DNA from: Strix aluco
Lineage: Eukaryota; Chordata; Aves; Strigiformes; Strigidae
Assembly (NCBI RefSeq): GCF_031877795.1
Contig: NC_133939.1
Location: forward strand, 5,127,698-5,191,697
Length of the DNA: 64,000 nt
Direction of reading: 5' to 3'
The first letter of the stretch is position 1. Each line of letters begins with the position of its first letter. Shown one piece after another: positions 59,792 to 64,000 of this stretch. The translations under genes and the position numbers were made by a program. Under the pieces are notes generated by a model. The model saw only the letters and a program-made list of their open reading frames with translations, was not told the DNA's origin and did not search any database.

Positions 59792-62700
59792 CTGCAAAGT
59801 TACAGGCTGTTGGATTTGGAGAGGCTTACACAGCACTCGTTACCAGCCGTATCCAAGCGCCTTGCAGTTGTGTGTTGAACAACGTGACTAGTGTCTGTCT
59901 TTGTTCTCATCCTTTCCCCAAGGGGAGAAGCAAGTGCAGCGAGGTCTTGCTTTTACTGTTCTCTCTTCCAATTCAAACAACATACAGTTTTTGCTGTGCC
60001 TCTGTGCAGAAGGAGGCAGCACAAAGCGGTGTGCCCTGCTCTCCTGGGGGGACTGGGGAAATTTGGGGGGTGCTTTGAACCGAGAGGGGCTCATTTCATA
60101 GTGCAGGCAAACAGGCAGAGAGGGTTGCTGGGCACTGCTTTGTGCTGGAGGGGCACAGCCCTTCCCGCATGCTTCCTCTGTTGAGGTCCTTGCAAATAAT
60201 AACAATTATAATACAAAAGAAAATGAGTGAGAATAATCCAGCGGTCTTTGCTTTCATTCTCATGATGGCAAAGCTGATGTACAGCGAGGTGGTGCCACCG
60301 CTGTGGCTTTCGCGGCGTGGGGGAGGGCCCTCCAGCTCCCCCGCTGTGAGCGGGTGCTGAGCGGGTTTGAGGCTCCCCCATCCTTCCCTCGGTGCTTGGC
60401 CACAGCTGGTTGGAGCTCCTGACCCCACCAGTTTCCCGCTTCCTTATTGCAGCTCTTGCTGTCTTGGTGCAGCTGCTCAGGACACGTGTTCAGCTCCCTG
60501 CTGAATTCTGTCTTAAAATATGAAAGTCTCGTCCTTTATTTTTACTGTGTGCTCTGGGGAATTGGTCTTTTTTATCCTGAATGGGCTTGAGGAAGGTGAG
60601 CTGTTGGAGGAGCTGGCACTGCTGGGATGGAGACTGCCTCTCTTTGGGAATGATGGGCTGGATTTGGATGCATGTAAAGCCCAGTTCTTCCACATGGCCA
60701 CAAATCCCAGCTATCCTTGAGAGAGGAGGTGGCAGAGTTCATCAAGAAAGGTGTCTGGAGGTGGTGGGCTGCTGTCTGACCAGCCAGTCAAGCTACCAGG
60801 GTAGAAGGGGGGTGCATAATGGTGGGGCTTCTGTGTGTGAATCCTGCTAGCCTGCACGTGAGCTGGGGCTTATGGCCACTCTGGGGAATTTGAGCTGGAC
60901 CACAGGCTTCAGTCTACTCTTGAAATGCAGTGCAATGAGTTAGAGGAAGGAGGCCTGTTACAAAATGCTTCTTCTTCTGGTTACCACAGAGACCAGCACG
61001 GTTTCAGAGACTGAACTATCCTTGGCAGCAAAAAGTGCTAATTCAGCCTTTCCTCCCACTTACATCAAGGCTCCATTTGGCCTGAAAAGAGCTGTACAGG
61101 GCAATCCATCTTCTTGCAAGCGCTCTGGGAGAGCAGGAGCTGAGAGGCAAAACAAGGCTGAGAAGACAGCGTTTGGGCACTGCGGGTGGGAGGGATGCTG
61201 TGCGGGAGCGGGATGGGGGGCTGCGGGGACCGTCATCCGTCAGGGGAGATCTGGGGAAGCGGGCAGACAGCGAGGTCTTTGGAAAGTGAAGTAGGAGTGT
61301 GAAGACAACTTTGGAAAGAGGAGGAGCAGGGTAGGCTGCAGTAATTTAAGAGGTGGGAGAGAGCACTGATGGCAAAGCTTTCCTCCTACAAAGCTGCAGA
61401 TGGCAAACCCTGACCATTCTGTCTACCCTCAACGTGTTTTAGGGTCTGAGTGTATGCTCTTATGGGGCTGATGCCTTTTTCCAGGTACCTTTTGGTATAG
61501 CTTAGGGCAAAGAAAACCATCACAAGCCTCATCTCTCATGAGCTCCAGCCCATCTACAGGTGCTGTAGGTGGTGAGCAGAAGCAGCCCAGGCAGGTTAAA
61601 TGCAGAGGCTGAACGCTGCCATGGGCTGGGCATGAAGGCTGAGCACGCTGCCATCCTGCAGTCAGTGCTGCTAGCAGTGCATGCTGGGCTGCCAGGAGGA
61701 CTGCTGGTCACAGCTGCATAAAGAATCACAAAAACAGGGATTGCAGAGCAGAGAAGGTGCTGCAGGGAAGATGAACAGAGAAATATGGAAGCAGCTGGCT
61801 GAATTATTCCAGGTCTGTCCCAGTGCAGCACTGTGACTTCAGGATACTTTCGTATGATGGATTAGAGCTGAGGGCTTTTTTTCCTGGATGGTTTTCCCAG
61901 ATTCCTAGCCTTCACAGTTGGCATAAAGAAGCAGAAGAATCTGGGAGGACCAAGACAGTATTTACATTAATTGGTGTAAATCAGAAGTCATTCTGACTCT
62001 GCTGACTTTGTGCTGCTCTAGCAGAATGGGATCTGGCCTATGCTGTTACAGTCCTGTGAAGTTTTAACTAGTGATTTATTTCAACACCTCTGGCCTCACA
62101 GAAATATAATCCAGTGTTTGCCCAAGCATTGCCTTCATGCTGAATGTGATGTTTTCCAGTGTACAAGAATAATAAATCTTGATAAATGCAGGAACACCTG
62201 GGAGACAGAAAAGGAGACCGTACAGGCAGAGCTCTCAGGAACATCATACACATTTGTTATGAAAATGTGTCTTGCTGTGCCTTTAAAGACATGCAGGTGT
62301 AGTTAAAAATGAAAAGTATTTTTGATGACAGGCCTGAGGGCACTGAAGGCTTCAAATGTGTTTCAGTATTGAAAGCACTGTCCTAATTTCTGGCCTGAGA
62401 TTTTATTCTTTAGGAAAAATTTAAAAGAAATCTTCTTGCTGCTAGGACTCACTGAAGGCATTTTTCTGTGTTCTGCTCACTGTGGTTTATGCTAGCATTT
62501 CTCCTGTTTAATCTCTTGGTTTTGCTATGTTTGCCTTTTAAACAAAGAAGTTCACAGATAATTAGAAACTGAACTGGGCAAACACAAATGGAAAGTAAAT
62601 AAGCTTGTTCAAACTTGTATTAAAAATTCATGTATGTTAATTTTTACAGCCAATAATTGCAATCCAAAAAGAAATTAAAATATCCTGCCTGTTAGTCAGA

Positions 62701-64000
62701 GGCAGAATGTCTACGGTGTGGCTGCATAACGAGTTATTTCAAATTGGAGACAAAGCTTTAATTTGTTATTAACTAACAATTTTCCTGTGCAAAATCTAGC
62801 TTTATGCATGTAAAATAGTGCAAGTCAAGCCATTAGGGCGATCAGGTCTTCCTTTTGATTGCCCACGGCTGCTGTATCCCCAGTTGTGAGCAGTTCCCAG
62901 CGTTGCTCTTTTAAATCAAGAACGACAGTCTTGTGGGGCTGGAAAACGTCTATTCTGCACTGTTCTGCCCCTGCTCCTTGATATTTTGTTGCATGTGTAG
63001 ATGAGGCCTTCTTGGGTTGGTTTCTCTGGGAAAAACTCTTATTTAGAAAGAGAGCACCCTGATGGGAAGAGTGATCAGAGCTTCTGTTACATGTTGCCAT
63101 TGCCTTGAGTTTGCATGATACTGAAGTGCGGTTCTGGAGGTAATGCAGAGCTCTTTTAGTCAGGAGGTCTGTGCTGAGCCATGACAAATCATTTCTCTGT
63201 CCCTGGTAGGGCTCTTGGCTGAAGCAACAGGGCAGAGCTGCAGGGGCGGCAGCTGTTCTGCCTGGTGAACCCAGCAGATTTACCATTCGCACCGACGCGT
63301 AGATATAATTGCTCTGAAGCTTTGCCCCTGAAGGTCTCTAAAACCTTATCCCTGTGTTTGCCCTCCGCAAGTATCCGTTTCCTGAGATTAGTGGTCAGGG
63401 ATGTGCTAGAAACAGGTTTAGTCATGGTTAAAATTCAGCTGGCAAGCTCGGTGTCATGCCTGATGCATTCACAGTCCTAGCTGTGTCCTGAGCCTCAGCT
63501 TCCTAAATCTTCATCCAAACATTTTTTTATGTGACAATACCTTGCTAGCTTGTTTCATTTGAACCTAGTTCTGATCCTCTGAATCCTGGAAGGGATGCTA
63601 ACGTCTAGATTTAGACATGTTTATCTTGCAATTTCACAGAAAAATTCTTCCTGGTTACCACAAAATATAACATAGTCCATATTTGTGCTCAGTAAAAGAG
63701 GGAGTGCAAAAATTAATCTGGGAGAATTCTTTGTTTTTAAAGTCTTCCTTTGCTTTGAAGCCAAGCACACTGAATCAAACGAGAGAGCTCTTCCATTTGG
63801 CTTCAGTGAATCTTTGAGATTGCCATTTTTGCTGACAGTGGCTGGAACGTGTGCGCGTATCTGTTTCTGTTTGTACTGCAGGAGTTGTTCTGCACAGAGC
63901 CTGTGGTCAGATGGGCAGTGAGAGCTGGGCTGGCTTTCTCTAGACAGCAGTAGTGGGTTTTTCTCTCTCTGTGACTTTATTTTTCCTTCTGTGAGAAGCA

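Larger units (their letters stand above)
41620..64000 (+). other. INPP5D: INPP5D intron 2 (partial, runs off right edge)
   Basis: At least 22.4 kb with no exon that continues the SH2 domain. It holds one clear CR1-like fragment near 58.8 kb, an A24/T24 homopolymer, several short tandem duplications, an interrupted palindrome at 47.0-47.1 kb, GC-rich pockets at about 49.75-50.0, 60.25-60.4 and 61.1-61.3 kb, and an unexplained pair of minus-strand frames near 63 kb. The 50.2-52.6 kb part is distinctly AT-rich. Open frames here are otherwise unremarkable. Confidence 0.7.

Noticed and set aside
1-64000. tRNA, rRNA, snoRNA or microRNA genes, retroviral elements, CRISPR arrays
   Set aside because: I saw no A/B-box pair, no long near-perfect hairpin, no LTR or gag/pol-like frame and no spaced direct-repeat array. 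A covariance-model and RepeatMasker search was not possible and could change this.

Overview
The window is nuclear DNA from a vertebrate, most likely a bird or a close sauropsid. The evidence is split coding exons with GT-AG introns, long non-coding stretches, CR1-like LINE remnants as the only interspersed repeats I can recognise, and the conserved amniote gene order NGEF - NEU2 - INPP5D. I worked by eye and from memory of the human proteins. The species call is therefore an inference and no database was searched.

Layout. Positions 1-6907 carry the 5' part of NGEF (ephexin-1, a neuronal Rho guanine nucleotide exchange factor) on the minus strand. A first coding exon lies at 6803-6536 with 5'UTR up to 6907, and a second coding exon lies at 3148-3034. 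The rest of the gene runs off the left edge. A degenerate roughly 50-bp minisatellite sits in the intron between these exons. Positions 6908-28259 hold no recognisable gene, but must contain further 5' exons and promoters of NGEF and NEU2, which point away from each other.

NEU2 (cytosolic sialidase 2) is complete on the plus strand. Its two coding exons (28264-28464 and 30213-31151) join in phase to 379 residues, with the catalytic set intact and an ATTAAA poly(A) signal about 140 bp after the stop. A 5.2-kb intergenic stretch follows. INPP5D (SHIP1, an SH2-domain inositol 5-phosphatase of blood cells) then begins at 36395. Its first two coding exons (36395-36528 and 41556-41619) encode the first 66 residues, most of the SH2 domain. 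From 41620 to the end of the window I see only INPP5D intron 2, with no exon 3.

The three genes are neighbours by old synteny and do not form a pathway: NGEF couples Eph receptors to RhoA, NEU2 trims sialic acid from glycoconjugates in the cytosol, and SHIP1 removes the 5-phosphate of PIP3 in immune signalling. Nothing here is prokaryotic, so operons, ribosome-binding sites and CRISPR do not apply. The less ordinary items are a pair of minus-strand reading frames inside INPP5D intron 2 near 63 kb, a signal-peptide-like small frame at 34.1 kb, a non-mammalian-looking ephexin N-terminus, an interrupted palindrome with GATA-type ends, and the NGEF minisatellite.
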